Assembly: GCF_000422365.1 (NCBI RefSeq)
Contig: NZ_AULQ01000005.1
Coordinates: 62,001 to 126,000 of the forward strand
Reading direction: 5' to 3'
Length of the DNA stretch: 64,000 bases
From: Mesoflavibacter zeaxanthinifaciens DSM 18436
GTDB lineage: Bacteria > Bacteroidota > Bacteroidia > Flavobacteriales > Flavobacteriaceae
Both the position numbers and the translations under genes were made by a program. This document shows, one piece after another, positions 41,093 through 50,954 of the stretch. The notes beneath the pieces are model-generated. The model saw only the letters and a list, made by a program, of their open reading frames with translations, was not told the DNA's origin and did no database searches. The first letter of the stretch is position 1. The number at the start of each line of letters is the position of its first letter.

Positions 41093-43849
41093 TTATCGCT
41101 GGTTATTTTTTGTTTTGTCAAAAACGAAATCTATAACTTCTTTATGACGTTTTTTAGATCTTACAGAACTTCCTGCTGCTGGTGCACCATAAGGTCTTCT
41201 AGATGCTGCTCTAAAGTTTTTAGCCTCTTCTAAGTGCATCATCATATGCATATATGCTCCCATGTTTCTTGGCTCTTCTTGTGCCCAAACCACATCTTCT
41301 ACATGCTTATATTTATCTAAAATTTCTCTTATTTTTTCTACAGGTAACGGGAACAACTGTTCTATCCTTACTATAGCTACATCGTTTCGGTTTAGATTTT
41401 CTCTTTCTTCATCTAAATCGTAATAGAATTTTCCTGTTACAAATACTAATGTTTTTACATCTTCGGTTTTTACTGAAGTATCTTCGATTACCGTTTGGAA
41501 ACTTCCGTTAGCAAACTCTTCTACCGTACTAACACATTTTGGATGACGTAACAAACTTTTTGGTGTAAACACTATTAATGGTTTACGGTAATTAGATAAC
41601 ATTTGACGTCTTAACAAATGGAACATATTTGCAGGTGTAGTACAATCGGCAACAAACATATTGTCTTTTGCACATAATTGTAAGTAACGCTCCATACGAG
41701 CTGAGGAGTGCTCTGCTCCTTGACCTTCATAACCATGAGGTAAAAGCATTACTAGTCCGTTTTGTGTTTTCCATTTATCTTCTCCTGAAGATATATATTG
41801 GTCTAACATGATTTGCGCTCCGTTACTAAAGTCTCCAAACTGAGCTTCCCATATGGTTAATGTTTTTGGGCTAGCCATAGCATAACCATAGTCAAAACCT
41901 ACAACTCCATACTCTGATAATAATGAGTTATAAATATAAAAATGACCTTGATTGTTATCTAAATTATTTAGTAATACTATTTCTTCTTCGCTATCTTCTA
42001 CTTTTACAACTGCATGTCTGTGAGAGAAAGTACCACGCTCTACATCTTGTCCTGTTATGCGTACATCGTAACCTTCGGTTAGTAAAGTACCATAAGCTAA
42101 ATGCTCTGCCATAGCCCAATCCAACCTGTTCTCGTCAAACATGGTTTGTCTAGATTGGATTAATCTTTCTATTTTTCTGATAAACTTTTTATCTTCTGGC
42201 AAGTTTGATATTACTTTGGTTATATCTGCAAGCTTCTCTTTACTTGTAGTTGTATCTACAGTTTGCATCATTACTTTTTCGTCTACACGTACAAAATCTT
42301 TCCACGTGTCTTCCATAAATGGAGTAATGATTGTCTTATCTTCTTTTCTAGAATCTTCTAATTTTTCTTCTAGTTGGTCTTTATAATCTGTCTCTAATTG
42401 CTTTACGTAATCTTTATCTATAACTCCGCTATTAATTAGCTTCTCTGCATAGATATCTCTAGGATTTGCATGCTTTGCAATTGCTTTATATAGTTTTGGT
42501 TGGGTAAATCTAGGTTCGTCTCCTTCGTTATGCCCATATTTTCTATAACCTAATAAATCTATAAATACATCTCTATTAAATTTCATTCTAAAATCTAAAG
42601 CAAATAACATTGCGTGTACTACAGCTTCTGCATCGTCTGCATTAACGTGTAATACTGGCGACAAGGTTACCTTACCAACATCTGTACAATAAGTACTAGA
42701 TCTGGCGTCTAAATAATTTGTTGTAAATCCTACTTGGTTATTTACAACAACATGGATAGTTCCGTTTGTTTTGTAACCGTCAAGTTGAGCCATTTGAACA
42801 ATCTCGTAAACTAAACCTTGACCTGCAATTGCTGCATCACCATGTACTACAATCGGCAATACTTTACTAAAGTTATCTTTATGTTTTTGATCTTGTTTTG
42901 CTCTAGATATACCTTCTACCACTGCTCCTACTGTTTCTAGATGCGAAGGGTTAGGCGCTATACTTAAATTTATTTTTTTTCCTGTATCTGTACTACGTTG
43001 ACTTGTCCAACCCAAATGATATTTAACATCTCCGTCAAAGACTTCTTCTTCATAATCTTTACCATCAAACTCGCTAAAAATATCTTTTGCAGATTTACCA
43101 AAGATATTTGTTAGGGTACTTAAACGACCTCTGTGTGCCATACCCATTACAAATTCTTCTACACCTAGCTCTGCTGCTTTTTCTATTACTGCATCTAATG
43201 CAGGGATTAACGATTCTCCTCCTTCTAAAGAGAAACGTTTTTGTCCAACGTATTTAGTGTGCAGAAAGGTTTCGAAAGATACAGCTTCGTTTAACTTTTT
43301 TAGAATATGCTTTTTTTGATCGGCAGTAAAACTTGGTTGATTATCGTTTATGTTTAACTTATTTTGTATCCATTTAATTTCTTCTGGCTGACGTATATAC
43401 ATATATTCAATACCAATAGAATCACAATAAATACTATCTAAGTGTTTTAAAATTTCTCTTAAAGATTGTGTACCTATACCTAAAATTTCACCTGCATTAA
43501 ACTGGGTATCTAAGTCTGCTTCAGACAAACCAAAATTTGCTAGTTCTAATGTTGGCGCGTATTTTCTACGCTCTCTAACTGGATTGGTTTTAGTAAAAAG
43601 ATGACCTCTACTACGGTAACCATCTATTAAATTTACTACCTGAAATTCTTTTTGAAGATGCTCTGGTATTTGTGCCGAGACACCTTCTACAATTTCTCCT
43701 TCCATTCCATAGTTTTCACTTCCAAAGTCATAACCTTGAAAAAATGCTCTCCAACTTGGCTCTACAGAGTCAGGGTTTTTTAAATATTGATCGTATAATT
43801 CAGCAAAATATGCTGTATGTGCTGCGTTTAAAAAGGAATATTTATCCAT
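41093..43849 (-). CDS. sucA: 2-oxoglutarate dehydrogenase E1 component
   Basis: This 918-residue thiamine diphosphate enzyme decarboxylates 2-oxoglutarate. The N-terminus (SFLNAAHTAYFAELYDQYLKNPDSV-PSWRAFF) is the short E2-binding segment of OdhA/SucA. Cofactor binding is seen in VHGDAAIAGQGLVYEI, and YRKYGHNEGDEP and FSHRHAVV are catalytic-region signatures. It begins the operon with the small secreted protein and sucB. Confidence 0.97.
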   Translation of the reverse strand: MDKYSFLNAAHTAYFAELYDQYLKNPDSVEPSWRAFFQGYDFGSENYGMEGEIVEGVSAQIPEHLQKEFQVVNLIDGYRSRGHLFTKTNPVRERRKYAPTLELANFGLSEADLDTQFNAGEILGIGTQSLREILKHLDSIYCDSIGIEYMYIRQPEEIKWIQNKLNINDNQPSFTADQKKHILKKLNEAVSFETFLHTKYVGQKRFSLEGGESLIPALDAVIEKAAELGVEEFVMGMAHRGRLSTLTNIFGKSAKDIFSEFDGKDYEEEVFDGDVKYHLGWTSQRSTDTGKKINLSIAPNPSHLETVGAVVEGISRAKQDQKHKDNFSKVLPIVVHGDAAIAGQGLVYEIVQMAQLDGYKTNGTIHVVVNNQVGFTTNYLDARSSTYCTDVGKVTLSPVLHVNADDAEAVVHAMLFALDFRMKFNRDVFIDLLGYRKYGHNEGDEPRFTQPKLYKAIAKHANPRDIYAEKLINSGVIDKDYVKQLETDYKDQLEEKLEDSRKEDKTIITPFMEDTWKDFVRVDEKVMMQTVDTTTSKEKLADITKVISNLPEDKKFIRKIERLIQSRQTMFDENRLDWAMAEHLAYGTLLTEGYDVRITGQDVERGTFSHRHAVVKVEDSEEEIVLLNNLDNNQGHFYIYNSLLSEYGVVGFDYGYAMASPKTLTIWEAQFGDFSNGAQIMLDQYISSGEDKWKTQNGLVMLLPHGYEGQGAEHSSARMERYLQLCAKDNMFVADCTTPANMFHLLRRQMLSNYRKPLIVFTPKSLLRHPKCVSTVEEFANGSFQTVIEDTSVKTEDVKTLVFVTGKFYYDLDEERENLNRNDVAIVRIEQLFPLPVEKIREILDKYKHVEDVVWAQEEPRNMGAYMHMMMHLEEAKNFRAASRRPYGAPAAGSSVRSKKRHKEVIDFVFDKTKNNQR

Positions 43850-43956
43850 TATTATTTGTAAGTCGTGTTCGCTTCAACAAAATTTTATCAAAAATACAAC
43901 TTTTACCAAATATAGCGATGGTTTTATTATATTTATAACGTTTACATTTAACTAAA

Positions 43957-44511
43957 TTGATGATTATGAAAAATATCCACTTAAAACAACTTGATTTTAA
44001 ATTATTGCTAATATTTAGTGTGTTTTTTACGAGTTTATCATTTTGTCAAGGTAATTTAACAAAAAACAAAAGTGATTTCTGGGAAAACGTAAGATTTGGT
44101 GGCGGTTTTGGTTTAAGTACAGGCGATGGTTTTTTTAGTGCCACCTTAGCACCTAATGCTATCTATCAATTTAATAGTAAATACGGATTAGGTGTTGGCT
44201 TAAATGGGACGTATAATAGACAAAAAAATGTTTATAAATCTACAATTTTTGGAGGTAGCGTTATTGGAATTTATAATCCTATAAATGAAATACAACTTTC
44301 TACTGAATTTGAAGCTTTAAATGTTAATAGAAAGTTTGAAGGTAACTTTTCTAATAATCTAGATAATAATTATTGGTATCCTGCTCTTTTTGTAGGTGCT
44401 GGTTACCGTACAAACAACATTACTTTTGGTATTAGATACGATGTACTTTATGACAAAGACAAAAGTATTTATGCAGATGCTTGGATGCCTTTTGTTAGGG
44501 TATTATTTTAA
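43957..44511 (+). CDS. Small outer-membrane beta-barrel protein
   Basis: This 184-residue protein has a signal peptide ending near SFCQG and then alternating strands typical of an eight-stranded barrel (GGGFGLSTGDGFFSATLAPNAIYQF), with a final aromatic WMPFVRVLF. The start may be the ATG at 43957 or the one at 43966 (MKNIHLK). It is divergent from sucA and ends in a terminator. Function unknown. Confidence 0.65.
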   Translation: MMIMKNIHLKQLDFKLLLIFSVFFTSLSFCQGNLTKNKSDFWENVRFGGGFGLSTGDGFFSATLAPNAIYQFNSKYGLGVGLNGTYNRQKNVYKSTIFGGSVIGIYNPINEIQLSTEFEALNVNRKFEGNFSNNLDNNYWYPALFVGAGYRTNNITFGIRYDVLYDKDKSIYADAWMPFVRVLF

Positions 44512-44542
44512 AAAAATAAAAAAATCTTTAGACATATAATCT

Positions 44543-44575
44543 AACCTCTTTGTATTTAAATGAAGAGGTTTTTTC
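44543..44575 (+). terminator. Terminator after the small barrel gene
   Basis: AACCTCTT, 12-base loop and AAGAGGTT with a T run. Confidence 0.85.
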
Positions 44576-44599
44576 TTTAGCAAAAAAAAATATATATAA

Positions 44600-44619
44600 T
44601 TAGGATAAATTTATCCTAA
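44600..44619. promoter_or_regulatory. Rrf2-type operator, nos operon
   Basis: TTAGGATAAATTTATCCTAA is a perfect 20-bp palindrome, 93 bp before the cytochrome c gene that heads the nos cluster. Related sites precede the genes at 52238, 57774-58505 and 58622-59056, the last encoding an Rrf2 regulator. Confidence 0.7.
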
Positions 44620-44621
44620 AT

Positions 44622-44635
44622 ATGATTTTTGTCAT
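44622..44635. promoter_or_regulatory. FNR/CRP-like box upstream of the nos operon
   Basis: ATGATTTTTGTCAT is a TGA-N6-TCA palindrome of the CRP/FNR type, next to the Rrf2-type site. Dual control by oxygen and NO sensors would suit nitrous oxide reduction. The motif is short, so the call is tentative. Confidence 0.4.
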
Positions 44636-44711
44636 GTTTTGAACTAGCTTCTATTTGTAATTTTATCAAAGATTTGTTATCTTATTAAGTACAAACATTA
44701 AACTAAACATT

Positions 44712-45215
44712 ATGAAAACAACACTAAAACTTATGATTATTTTTTTTGCAACACTACTAATTAGCTGTGGCGGAAAAGAAGAAAAGAAAAAAGAAACATT
44801 TTCTTATAAAAAGAAAACAACAACTGAAAAAACAACAACAAAAACACCTGAAAAAGTAAAAGCTTCTGACAAAGTAGTTTTAGATAACAAAGGTGTAGGA
44901 CCTATAAAAAACATTGATTTAGGTGCTGAAATAGATAAAAAAATGGCAACACAAGGCTCTGAGATATTTAAAAAAATGTGTACTGCTTGCCACAGACCTG
45001 ACAAGAAATTTATTGGTCCAGCTCCTGCTGGCATCTTAGATCGTCGTGCGCCAGAATGGGTAATGAATATGATTTTGAATCCTGAAGTTATGGTTAAAGA
45101 AGACCCATTAGCTAAAGAACTTTTAATAGAATTTAATGGAGCACCAATGGCAAATCAAGGACTATCAGAAGAAGATGCCAGAGCTGTATTAGAATATTTT
45201 AGAACCTTAAAATAA
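44712..45215 (+). CDS. Cytochrome c lipoprotein
   Basis: This 167-residue protein has a lipoprotein signal (lipobox LISC) and a Lys/Thr-rich linker, then a class I cytochrome c domain with heme motif CTACH (in MCTACHRPDKKF) and a likely axial Met in GAPMANQGLSEEDARAVLEYFRTLK. It lies 6 bp upstream of the fasciclin gene and shares the nos operon, so it is a plausible periplasmic electron donor to NosZ. Confidence 0.9.
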   Translation: MKTTLKLMIIFFATLLISCGGKEEKKKETFSYKKKTTTEKTTTKTPEKVKASDKVVLDNKGVGPIKNIDLGAEIDKKMATQGSEIFKKMCTACHRPDKKFIGPAPAGILDRRAPEWVMNMILNPEVMVKEDPLAKELLIEFNGAPMANQGLSEEDARAVLEYFRTLK

Positions 45216-45221
45216 CAAACC

Positions 45222-45797
45222 ATGAAAAAACCAATTAAAATCTTGTTTTTAACCTTTACAATTGCAGTTTTATTCTACTCTTGTAAGGATGCAAACAAAG
45301 ACTCAACAACCACAACAGAAGTTACTAACGAAGCCTCAAAACCTTCAAAAAAGTCTGGACAAGCCTTTATTGAGGATGATAAGAGTTCAACTGTTTTAAG
45401 TATTGCAATGGGCTCTAAAGACCATACAACACTTGTAGCAGCTGTACAAGCTGCGTCTTTAGAAAACGCTTTAGTAAACGCAGGACCATTAATGGTTTTT
45501 GCTCCTACTAATGAAGCTTTTGAAGCTTTACCAGAAGGAATAGTAGACAATTTATTAAAACCTGAAAACAAAGATGCTTTAGCTAATATCTTGAAGTATC
45601 ATGTAACTCCAGGAAACTACTCCAAAGACTTTTTAAAGAAATTTAAAAAATTAGGTCAAGCTAACAACGCCTATGTAAAAGTAGAAGTAATTGATAACGA
45701 ACCCATGATTGGTGGTGCTAAAATACTAGCTAGTATTAATGCTGGTAACGGCATAGTCCACGTCATTGATAAAGTTTTATTACCACCTTCAGAATAA
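45222..45797 (+). CDS. Fasciclin-domain lipoprotein
   Basis: This 191-residue protein has lipobox FYSC and a single FAS1 domain: DHTTLVAAVQAASLENALVNAGPLMVFAPTNEAFEALP, followed by LKYHVTPGNYSKDFL and GIVHVIDKVLLPP. FAS1 domains mediate adhesion or protein contacts. Its position between a cytochrome c and nosZ recurs in flavobacterial nos clusters as far as I recall; the role there is unknown. Confidence 0.9.
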   Translation: MKKPIKILFLTFTIAVLFYSCKDANKDSTTTTEVTNEASKPSKKSGQAFIEDDKSSTVLSIAMGSKDHTTLVAAVQAASLENALVNAGPLMVFAPTNEAFEALPEGIVDNLLKPENKDALANILKYHVTPGNYSKDFLKKFKKLGQANNAYVKVEVIDNEPMIGGAKILASINAGNGIVHVIDKVLLPPSE

Positions 45798-45826
45798 CTA
45801 CAAACACTATTTAAAAATAAACAAAA

Positions 45827-47797
45827 ATGAAAAAAATATTAAAATCAACACTTGCAATTGTAGCGGTATTTGCCGCATTTACAAGCTGTAATAACTCTGG
45901 TAAGTCTGGCGGAAAATCTGGAGCCTTATCAAGTAACATAGCCGAAAAAGTCTATGTAGCTCCTGGTGAGCACGACTCGCATTACGCCTTTATTTCTGGT
46001 GGTTACAGTGGAAATTTAACCGTTTACGGCTTACCATCTGGTAGAATGTTTAAAGAAATACCTGTGTTTTCACAGTTTCCTACTTCAGGTTATGGATATT
46101 CTGAAGAAACAAAACCAATGCTAAATACCTCTCATGGATTTATTCCTTGGGGAGATTCTCACCATCCAGATATTTCTCAAACCAATGGAGAAATTGATGG
46201 TCGTTTTATTTTTATAAATGAAAATAACACACCAAGAATAGCAAAAATTGACTTAAAAACTTTTGAAACTACCGAAATTATTGAAGTACCAAATAGTGCT
46301 GGTAATCATAGTTCTTCATTTGTCACAGAAAATACAGAGTATGTAGTAGCAGGAACACGTTTTTCTGTACCTGTACCACAACGTGATATGCCAATTAAAG
46401 AGTATAAAGGTAATTTTCAAGGTGCACTATCATTTATTAGCGTAGCACCAGAAACAGGTAATATGGATATCAAATTCCAAGTTTTAATGCCTGGTTTTAA
46501 CTACGACTTATCACATCCTGGACGCGGAAAATCTCATGGTTGGTTTTTCTTCACTACTTATAATACTGAAGAAGCAAATACACTACTAGAGGTTAACGCT
46601 TCACAAAACGATAAAGATTTTATTGCAGCTATTAACTGGAAAAAAATTGAAGAATACGTAAATAACGGAGGCGGAAAAATGATGCCTGCAGAGTATGCAC
46701 ACAATGTCTATGACGAGCATACACACACTGCAACTTCTACAATGAAAAAAGAAGTACGTGTGATTAATCCAACTGAAGTACCAGGAGCTGTATATTTCTT
46801 ACCAACACCAAAATCTCCTCATGGTTGTGATGTAGATCCTTCTGGAGAATATATTGTTGGTAATGGTAAGCTATCTGCCAACTTAACAGTGCATTCATTC
46901 TCTAAAATGTTAAAAGCTATTGAAGATGAAAAGTTTGCTGGTGAAGCATACGGAATTCCGATCTTAAATTTTGAAGATGTTTTAGCAGGATCTGTTGAAC
47001 AGCCTGGACTTGGCCCATTACATACTGAGTTTGATGATGAAGGAAATGCATATACGACTTTCTTTATTTCATCTGAAGTTGTAAAATGGAAATTAGGAAC
47101 TTGGGAAGTCATTGACAGAAAACCTACATATTACTCAGTTGGTCACTTAACAATTCCTGGAGGAAACTCAAGAAAACCACAAGGTAAATACATGTTTGCG
47201 ATGAATAAAATCACAAAAGACAGATACTTACCAACTGGTCCAGAAATGGAACATTCGGCTCAATTGTACGATATTTCTGGAGAGAAAATGGAACTATTGT
47301 TAGATTTCCCTACACACGGAGAGCCTCATTATGCTGCTGCAATGGAAGCAGACTTAGTAAAAGAACGTTCTCAAAAAATCTACAACTTAGAAGAAAATAA
47401 ACATCCTTACGCTGCTTTTTCAGATTCAGATGCTAAAGTGGTAAGAAAAGGTAATGAAGTTCATATTTATATGACTACTATTAGAAGTCACTTTACACCA
47501 GATAATATTGAAGGTATCAAATTAGGTGACAAAGTATTTTTCCATGTCACTAATTTAGAGCAAGATTTTGATGTACCTCATGGATTTGCGGTACTAGGAC
47601 AAAACACATCTGAGTTGTTAGTTATGCCTGGACAAACAAAAACATCTGTTTGGGAACCTACTAAAGTTGGTGTATGGCCATTTTATTGTACAGATTTCTG
47701 TTCTGCACTACACCAAGAAATGCAAGGTTATATAAGAGTATCACCTAAAAATTCTGATGTACCATTAAAATGGTCTATGGGAGAAGACATAGAATAA
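45827..47797 (+). CDS. nosZ: Nitrous-oxide reductase (clade II type)
   Basis: This 656-residue enzyme reduces N2O to N2 in the periplasm. The N-terminus is a Sec lipoprotein-like signal (MKKILKSTLAIVAVFAAFTSC), not a twin-arginine signal, which places it with clade II NosZ. The propeller domain shows histidines of the CuZ site (SHHPD, SHPGRGKSHGW, PHGCDVDPSGEY), and the C-terminal cupredoxin domain has the CuA motif FYCTDFCSALHQEMQGYI. It lies 29 bp behind the fasciclin gene; a hairpin follows it. Confidence 0.97.
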   Translation: MKKILKSTLAIVAVFAAFTSCNNSGKSGGKSGALSSNIAEKVYVAPGEHDSHYAFISGGYSGNLTVYGLPSGRMFKEIPVFSQFPTSGYGYSEETKPMLNTSHGFIPWGDSHHPDISQTNGEIDGRFIFINENNTPRIAKIDLKTFETTEIIEVPNSAGNHSSSFVTENTEYVVAGTRFSVPVPQRDMPIKEYKGNFQGALSFISVAPETGNMDIKFQVLMPGFNYDLSHPGRGKSHGWFFFTTYNTEEANTLLEVNASQNDKDFIAAINWKKIEEYVNNGGGKMMPAEYAHNVYDEHTHTATSTMKKEVRVINPTEVPGAVYFLPTPKSPHGCDVDPSGEYIVGNGKLSANLTVHSFSKMLKAIEDEKFAGEAYGIPILNFEDVLAGSVEQPGLGPLHTEFDDEGNAYTTFFISSEVVKWKLGTWEVIDRKPTYYSVGHLTIPGGNSRKPQGKYMFAMNKITKDRYLPTGPEMEHSAQLYDISGEKMELLLDFPTHGEPHYAAAMEADLVKERSQKIYNLEENKHPYAAFSDSDAKVVRKGNEVHIYMTTIRSHFTPDNIEGIKLGDKVFFHVTNLEQDFDVPHGFAVLGQNTSELLVMPGQTKTSVWEPTKVGVWPFYCTDFCSALHQEMQGYIRVSPKNSDVPLKWSMGEDIE

Positions 47798-47847
47798 CAA
47801 ATCTATAAAATTAGAGAGATTTTGTTTTAGTGTTTATTTCTCTAACT

Positions 47848-47880
47848 AAGGCGAGAGTTGTTTTTCGCTCTCGCCTTTCT
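47848..47880 (+). terminator. Hairpin/partial terminator after nosZ
   Basis: AAGGCGAGAG pairs with CTCTCGCCTT across a ten-base loop, but only a short T run follows. It may lower expression of the accessory genes relative to nosZ or protect the nosZ mRNA end. Confidence 0.6.
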
Positions 47881-47928
47881 ATTAAATACACTACAACAAA
47901 TAAAAATATAAAAGTTAATTATTGTATT

Positions 47929-48525
47929 ATGAAAAAGTCTAACCTCATAATGTTCTTGGCAGCTATTTTACCATTAGGATTATTTTTATTTCCGCTTTGG
48001 AAAATTACGCTGGAAGCACCACAATATCCTACACCTTTAGGTATGTATATACATATTAATGACTTTGTAGATGCCAATCCGCATGATATTAAAAACATAA
48101 ACTTAATGAATCATTATGTTGGGATGCAATATATTCCAGAAGCAATTCCGGAGTTTAAAATTTTTCCAGCTGGTATTATTATAACAACAATTTTAGGATT
48201 GCTAATTGCTTGGAAAGGAAATTACAAATGGTTTTTAGGCTGGTTTATATTAATGATTATTTTAAGTGCTGCCGGAATGTATGACTTTTACCTCTGGGAA
48301 CACGATTATGGTCACAATTTAGACCCAAAAGCCATCATGAAGTTTACCAATCCGGATGGGACCCAAATGGGATTTCAGCCACCACTTTTTGGAAGTAAAG
48401 ACATCTTAAATTTTAGAGCACATTCGTATCCTCAATTTGGAGCATTATTTTTAGGTTTAGGTATTGCTGCAGGATTTGTTGCTTATTTTATAGGTAAAAA
48501 AAGACATAAAAAACTCCCTTCTTAA
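47929..48525 (+). CDS. Membrane protein of the nos cluster
   Basis: This 198-residue protein starts at MKKSNLIMFLAAILPLG (47929); the longer frame from 47830 runs through the nosZ hairpin. It has about four membrane helices and a large loop between the first two (GMYIHINDFVDANPHDIKNINLMNHYVGM), rich in His/Asp. The NLMNHYVGM and FRAHSYPQFG histidines could bind copper or heme. Similar genes stand between nosZ and nosL in other Bacteroidota clusters, to my knowledge without a proven role. Confidence 0.7.
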   Translation: MKKSNLIMFLAAILPLGLFLFPLWKITLEAPQYPTPLGMYIHINDFVDANPHDIKNINLMNHYVGMQYIPEAIPEFKIFPAGIIITTILGLLIAWKGNYKWFLGWFILMIILSAAGMYDFYLWEHDYGHNLDPKAIMKFTNPDGTQMGFQPPLFGSKDILNFRAHSYPQFGALFLGLGIAAGFVAYFIGKKRHKKLPS

Positions 48526-48575
48526 ATAAACCCTTCCCTTTAGGAAGGATTTAAGATCGGAAAAAAACACTAAAA

Positions 48576-49013
48576 ATGAAAACACTAAAACACTATATAT
48601 TTATTTCATTACTGCTATTAGTTTTTAGCTGTAATGTTTCACCAAAACCAATAGACTACGGAAGCGATGGCTGTCATTTTTGTAAAATGACTATTGTAGA
48701 TAAAGTACATGCTGCAGAGATTGTTACTAAAAAAGGAAAAGTTTACATGTTTGATGCAACAGAATGTATGATTAATTTCAGAAAAGATTTTGACACATCT
48801 GAGATTGAACTTTATCTATCAAACAACTACACAGAACCAGAAGCTTTAATAGACGCTACCGAAGCTACATTTTTAATCAGTAAAAATATTCCAAGTCCAA
48901 TGGGCGCATTTCTATCTGCTTTTAAAAATGAAGCAGATGCTAAAGAATTTCAAGCTGAAAAAGGTGGCGATTTATATACCTGGGAAGAATTACTAGCCAA
49001 ATTTAAAGACTAG
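48576..49013 (+). CDS. nosL: Copper chaperone NosL
   Basis: This 145-residue lipoprotein (lipobox VFSC) has the NosL copper-binding signature DGCHFCKMTI and the KVYMFDATECM region. NosL delivers Cu(I) for CuZ assembly in NosZ. It lies 4 bp before nosD. Confidence 0.93.
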   Translation: MKTLKHYIFISLLLLVFSCNVSPKPIDYGSDGCHFCKMTIVDKVHAAEIVTKKGKVYMFDATECMINFRKDFDTSEIELYLSNNYTEPEALIDATEATFLISKNIPSPMGAFLSAFKNEADAKEFQAEKGGDLYTWEELLAKFKD

Positions 49014-49017
49014 TATC

Positions 49018-50253
49018 ATGAAAACATTTTTCATTGTTATGTCTGTCATTTTTATGACAAAGCTAAGTATTGCTCAAAATATAACCGTATGCAAGACCTG
49101 TCCCATTTCAACTTTAAAAAAAGCAATTGCACATGCAAAAGATTTTGATACAATAGTTGTTAAATCTGGTACTTATAAAGAGTTTGATGTTAACGTCAAT
49201 AAGCCTTTAACTATTATAGGTGAAAACTATCCTGTAATTGATGGCGAATTAAAAGGCGAAATCATTACTATTACCTCAGACAACGTAACTGTTGATGGAT
49301 TGTTTATCATAAACGTTGGGACTAGTTACACTGAAGATTATGCTGCAATACGCGTTAAAAACAGTAAAAACTTTTTGATTCAGAATTTAGTACTAGAAAA
49401 ACTTTTTTTTGGTATCTACATCGAAAAATCCAGAGACGGCAAAGTGTTTCATAACAAAATTATTGGTGATGCTGTAGAAGAATATAATTCTGGTAACGGC
49501 ATCCAACTTTGGTATAGCAATAACGTAAAAATAGAACATAATTTTGTACAACATGTACGTGATGGTATTTATTTAGAATTTTCTGATGATTGTGTCATAA
49601 AAAACAATGTAAGCGCATTAAATGTGCGTTATGGACTTCACTTTATGTTTTCTAATGACGATATTTATCAAGACAATATTTTCGAAAATAATGGTGCAGG
49701 CGTTGCCGTAATGTTTTCTAAACACATAGAGATGTACAACAATATTTTTAAGGAAAATTGGGGAACGGCTTCTTATGGTTTGCTGTTAAAAGAAATAAAC
49801 GATGCAGAAATTGAAGGCAATACCTTTGAAAACAACACGATTGGGATTAATATTGAAGGTTCTAATCGTATTAATTACAAGCAAAACACGTTTTCTAACA
49901 ATGGTTGGGCCATTAAAGTAAAAGGAGCATGCTACACTAATAAATTTACCCAAAATAACTTTTTATATAACTCTTTTGATATTGCCTATAATAGCAAGGT
50001 TAATGACAACGAATTTGATAAAAACTATTGGAGCAATTACACAGGTTACGATCTTAACAAAGATGGTATTGGAGATGTGCCTTACAGACCAGTAAAACTA
50101 TTCTCTTACATTGTAAATCGCACACCAGAAACCATTATTTTACTGCGTAGTATGTTTATAGATATTATTGATTTTTCTGAAAAAGTATCTCCCGTATTTA
50201 CTCCAGATGATTTAATGGACAACAACCCTCAAATGAAAAAAATAACATGGTAA
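49018..50253 (+). CDS. nosD: NosD periplasmic assembly protein
   Basis: This 411-residue exported protein has a signal peptide (to about residue 20) and a right-handed beta-helix (CASH/NosD repeats: SNNVKIEHNFVQHVRDGIYL, NGAGVAVMFSKHIEMYNNIF and others). It works with the NosFY ABC transporter in copper-site maturation of NosZ. Its end overlaps nosF by 7 nt. Confidence 0.94.
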   Translation: MKTFFIVMSVIFMTKLSIAQNITVCKTCPISTLKKAIAHAKDFDTIVVKSGTYKEFDVNVNKPLTIIGENYPVIDGELKGEIITITSDNVTVDGLFIINVGTSYTEDYAAIRVKNSKNFLIQNLVLEKLFFGIYIEKSRDGKVFHNKIIGDAVEEYNSGNGIQLWYSNNVKIEHNFVQHVRDGIYLEFSDDCVIKNNVSALNVRYGLHFMFSNDDIYQDNIFENNGAGVAVMFSKHIEMYNNIFKENWGTASYGLLLKEINDAEIEGNTFENNTIGINIEGSNRINYKQNTFSNNGWAIKVKGACYTNKFTQNNFLYNSFDIAYNSKVNDNEFDKNYWSNYTGYDLNKDGIGDVPYRPVKLFSYIVNRTPETIILLRSMFIDIIDFSEKVSPVFTPDDLMDNNPQMKKITW

Positions 50254-50954
50254 CTATAGAGAATCTACATAAAAAATTTGGTAAAAATCAAGTGCTAAGC
50301 GGTGTTGATTTATCCATAACTGAAGGCGGTATTTTTGCAGTTCTTGGACCAAATGGGTCTGGTAAAACAACATTGATAAAATCGGTTTTAGGCATGGTAA
50401 TTCCTGATAAGGGAAACATTACCGTTTTAAATGAGAACATTAAAAAGAATTCTGATTACAGACATAAAATTGATTATTTACCGCAAATAGCCAATTTCCC
50501 AAGTAATCTTCGTGTTAAAGAATTAATCAAGATGATTAAGGATTTGCGCAAACCCACCAATGAAGATCAACGATTAATAGAACTCTTCAAATTAGAACCC
50601 TTTTTAGATAAAAAATTAGGCAATCTTTCTGGTGGAACCAAACAAAAAGTCAACCTGGTTTTAACCTTTATGTTTGATAGTCCATTAATTATTTTGGACG
50701 AACCTACTACAGGTTTAGACCCAATTTCTCTTATTAGATTAAAAGATTTAATCAGTGCAGAAAAAGAAAAAGGAAAAACCATCTTAATCACTTCTCATAT
50801 TATGAGTTTTGTTGAAGAAATTTCGGATGAAATTGTGTTTATCCTCGAAGGTAAAATCTATTTTAAAGGCACTATTCAAAAATTAAAAAACAAGACCGAT
50901 CAACCTGATTTTGAACACGCGATTGCGTCTATATTAACAGACAATCATGCTTAA
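50247..50954 (+). CDS. nosF: NosF ABC transporter ATPase
   Basis: This 235-residue ATPase has Walker A GPNGSGKTT, signature LSGGTKQKV and Walker B LIILDEPTTGLDP. It energises the NosDFY assembly complex, which passes a sulfur- or copper-related component for the NosZ tetracopper site. It overlaps both nosD (7 nt) and nosY (8 nt). Confidence 0.94.
   Translation: MVTIENLHKKFGKNQVLSGVDLSITEGGIFAVLGPNGSGKTTLIKSVLGMVIPDKGNITVLNENIKKNSDYRHKIDYLPQIANFPSNLRVKELIKMIKDLRKPTNEDQRLIELFKLEPFLDKKLGNLSGGTKQKVNLVLTFMFDSPLIILDEPTTGLDPISLIRLKDLISAEKEKGKTILITSHIMSFVEEISDEIVFILEGKIYFKGTIQKLKNKTDQPDFEHAIASILTDNHA

Noticed and set aside
41923-42386. Plus-strand open frames inside sucA
   Set aside because: They are antisense shadows of a well-conserved gene, with no homology signature or start context of their own.
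47830-47928. 33-residue extension of the nos membrane protein
   Set aside because: It covers the hairpin after nosZ and encodes a low-quality sequence; MKKSNLIMFL at 47929 is a typical start.
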